DNA from: Terriglobales bacterium
GTDB taxonomy: Bacteria > Acidobacteriota > Terriglobia > Terriglobales > Acidobacteriaceae
Assembly: GCA_035624455.1 (NCBI GenBank)
Contig: DASPRM010000004.1
Span: 35,273-99,272, forward strand
Length of the DNA: 64,000 nt
Direction of reading: 5' to 3'
The notes below the pieces were generated by a model, which worked only from the letters and a program-made list of their open reading frames with translations, did no database searches and was not told the DNA's origin. Both the position numbers and the translations under genes were made by a program. Shown here in pieces: positions 62,800-64,000 of this stretch (position 1 is the first letter of the stretch; each line of letters begins with the position of its first letter).

Positions 62800-63411
62800 A
62801 TGTATTTATGTCCCTATTGCGCGGTAGATTACACGCTTGAGAGACCGTGTTTCTGCCATCCACCGCCCCCAATCAAGTCAACCTCTGCGAGAGTGCCAGA
62901 GGTGGAAGGTGCTTGGGGCGAGGCGGCAGCGGCTTGGTCCTTGAAGTCAGATCTTCCCGCAGAACCCCTACCCGAACCAGTTTTGGTCGAGGTTTGCTTC
63001 CTTCACTCACCCTCTCAACATGCAACTCCGCCGTCCCGGGTTCAAGTGCCGTGGGGCGAAGCAGCGGCAGGCTGGTCGTTCGATGTACCTGCCGGTTCGC
63101 AATTCCCAGAGACTCCCAGGGTTGAAGACTGCGTTCACGTGGGAGACACGGTAAAGAGCATTCCGACTTCCAAGCACATCGTAAATGGTCCGTGGGGCGA
63201 GGCCGCGCCAGCCTGGTCACTCGGGCCGGGTGTTAAAGCGGAACCGCTACCTGAGCCGCGCACAGTTGGAGACTGCTCCCGCCTTGTGTCGCTTCGCTTG
63301 AAGCGAACCTGCATTGCGGGAGTGCGTGCGAGAGTCCCCTGGGGAGACGCCGGAGAAGTGTGGTCTGTGGAGCAAGATGTCGCCACGGAAACGGTAAGGC
63401 AACCCCCCTGA
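62800..63411 (+). CDS. Novel protein with four ~47-residue W-G-E-A repeats and an N-terminal Cys cluster
   Basis: A 203-residue protein. The N-terminus MYLCPYCAVDYTLERPCFC has four Cys (4, 7, 17, 19) that could bind zinc. Then come four copies of W-G-[ED]-A-x3-W-S, at 39-47, 85-93, 132-140 and 181-189, spaced 46, 47 and 49 residues. Linkers contain Pro-rich LPAEPLPEP-like segments and one Cys each (66, 111, 159, plus 171). I recognise no family. ATG 62800 is chosen because a G-rich stretch precedes it; ATG 62779 is possible. Expression unit unclear. Confidence 0.65.
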   Translation: MYLCPYCAVDYTLERPCFCHPPPPIKSTSARVPEVEGAWGEAAAAWSLKSDLPAEPLPEPVLVEVCFLHSPSQHATPPSRVQVPWGEAAAGWSFDVPAGSQFPETPRVEDCVHVGDTVKSIPTSKHIVNGPWGEAAPAWSLGPGVKAEPLPEPRTVGDCSRLVSLRLKRTCIAGVRARVPWGDAGEVWSVEQDVATETVRQPP

Positions 63412-63437
63412 AAGATCCCTCGCCATTTGAAGGCTAG

Positions 63438-64000
<563 letters not shown>

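Overview
The window looks like chromosomal DNA of an acidobacterium (Acidobacteriota, probably Terriglobia/Koribacter-like). Inference rests on an Oar-type TonB-dependent receptor with an N-terminal carboxypeptidase-regulatory domain, the futalosine menaquinone genes mqnA, mqnC and mqnD, many secreted or Tat-exported small proteins, moderately high GC, and frequent TTG/GTG starts supported by good Shine-Dalgarno sites. No phage, insertion sequence or CRISPR array was seen.

Layout. 1-9.0 kb: methionine/threonine genes (hom, metX), a three-domain AMP-ligase/ACP/acyltransferase, then topA and dprA on the minus strand. 9.1-18.7 kb: mqnA, a secreted DinB protein, mqnC, a processive glycosyltransferase, a lone sugar-binding lipoprotein, an exported M24 peptidase, bioY, mqnD and a HAD hydrolase. 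19.0-28.3 kb: the Oar-like receptor, a small protein plus a stand-alone winged-helix protein, RidA, CYTH, secA and a small exported protein. 28.4-36.3 kb: SYLF protein, tRNA-Glu, a decayed CheV-like pseudogene, a metallopeptidase/OPT transporter pair, a phosphofructokinase with pyrophosphate-type active-site residues, small proteins and an orphan HicA-like gene.

36.5-45.9 kb is a cluster of poorly understood redox-type genes: a NapH-like polyferredoxin membrane protein, a DUF6599-like lipoprotein, two Tat-exported DUF362 proteins, the AmmeMemoRadiSam components (AmrS and a fused AmrB-AmrA) and a membrane-embedded spermidine-synthase-like protein.

46.0-51.2 kb holds the most unusual pair. One gene is a pyruvate-phosphate-dikinase-like protein that keeps the nucleotide-binding and phosphohistidine domains but has an unrelated C-terminus. 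Converging on it, with a 24-nt overlap, is a gene for a membrane M50-like metallopeptidase domain fused to what reads as a circularly permuted enolase, with the barrel half before the N-terminal half and essentially all catalytic residues retained. I know of no description of such a protein; this is the best candidate for a new system.

52.3-62.3 kb is a nine-gene, tightly overlapping operon for a membrane group 4 [NiFe] hydrogenase with a formate-dehydrogenase-like molybdoprotein, an Fe-S subunit, an FAD/NAD(P) subunit and a HycI-type protease. It resembles a formate hydrogenlyase, but the molybdoprotein appears to lack the formate-binding arginine, and the antiporter-like subunit has Gln where pumping subunits have Glu. 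The window closes with a frameshifted Mut7-C ubiquitin-like remnant, a novel protein with four ~47-residue W-G-E-A repeats, and the start of glutamate dehydrogenase.
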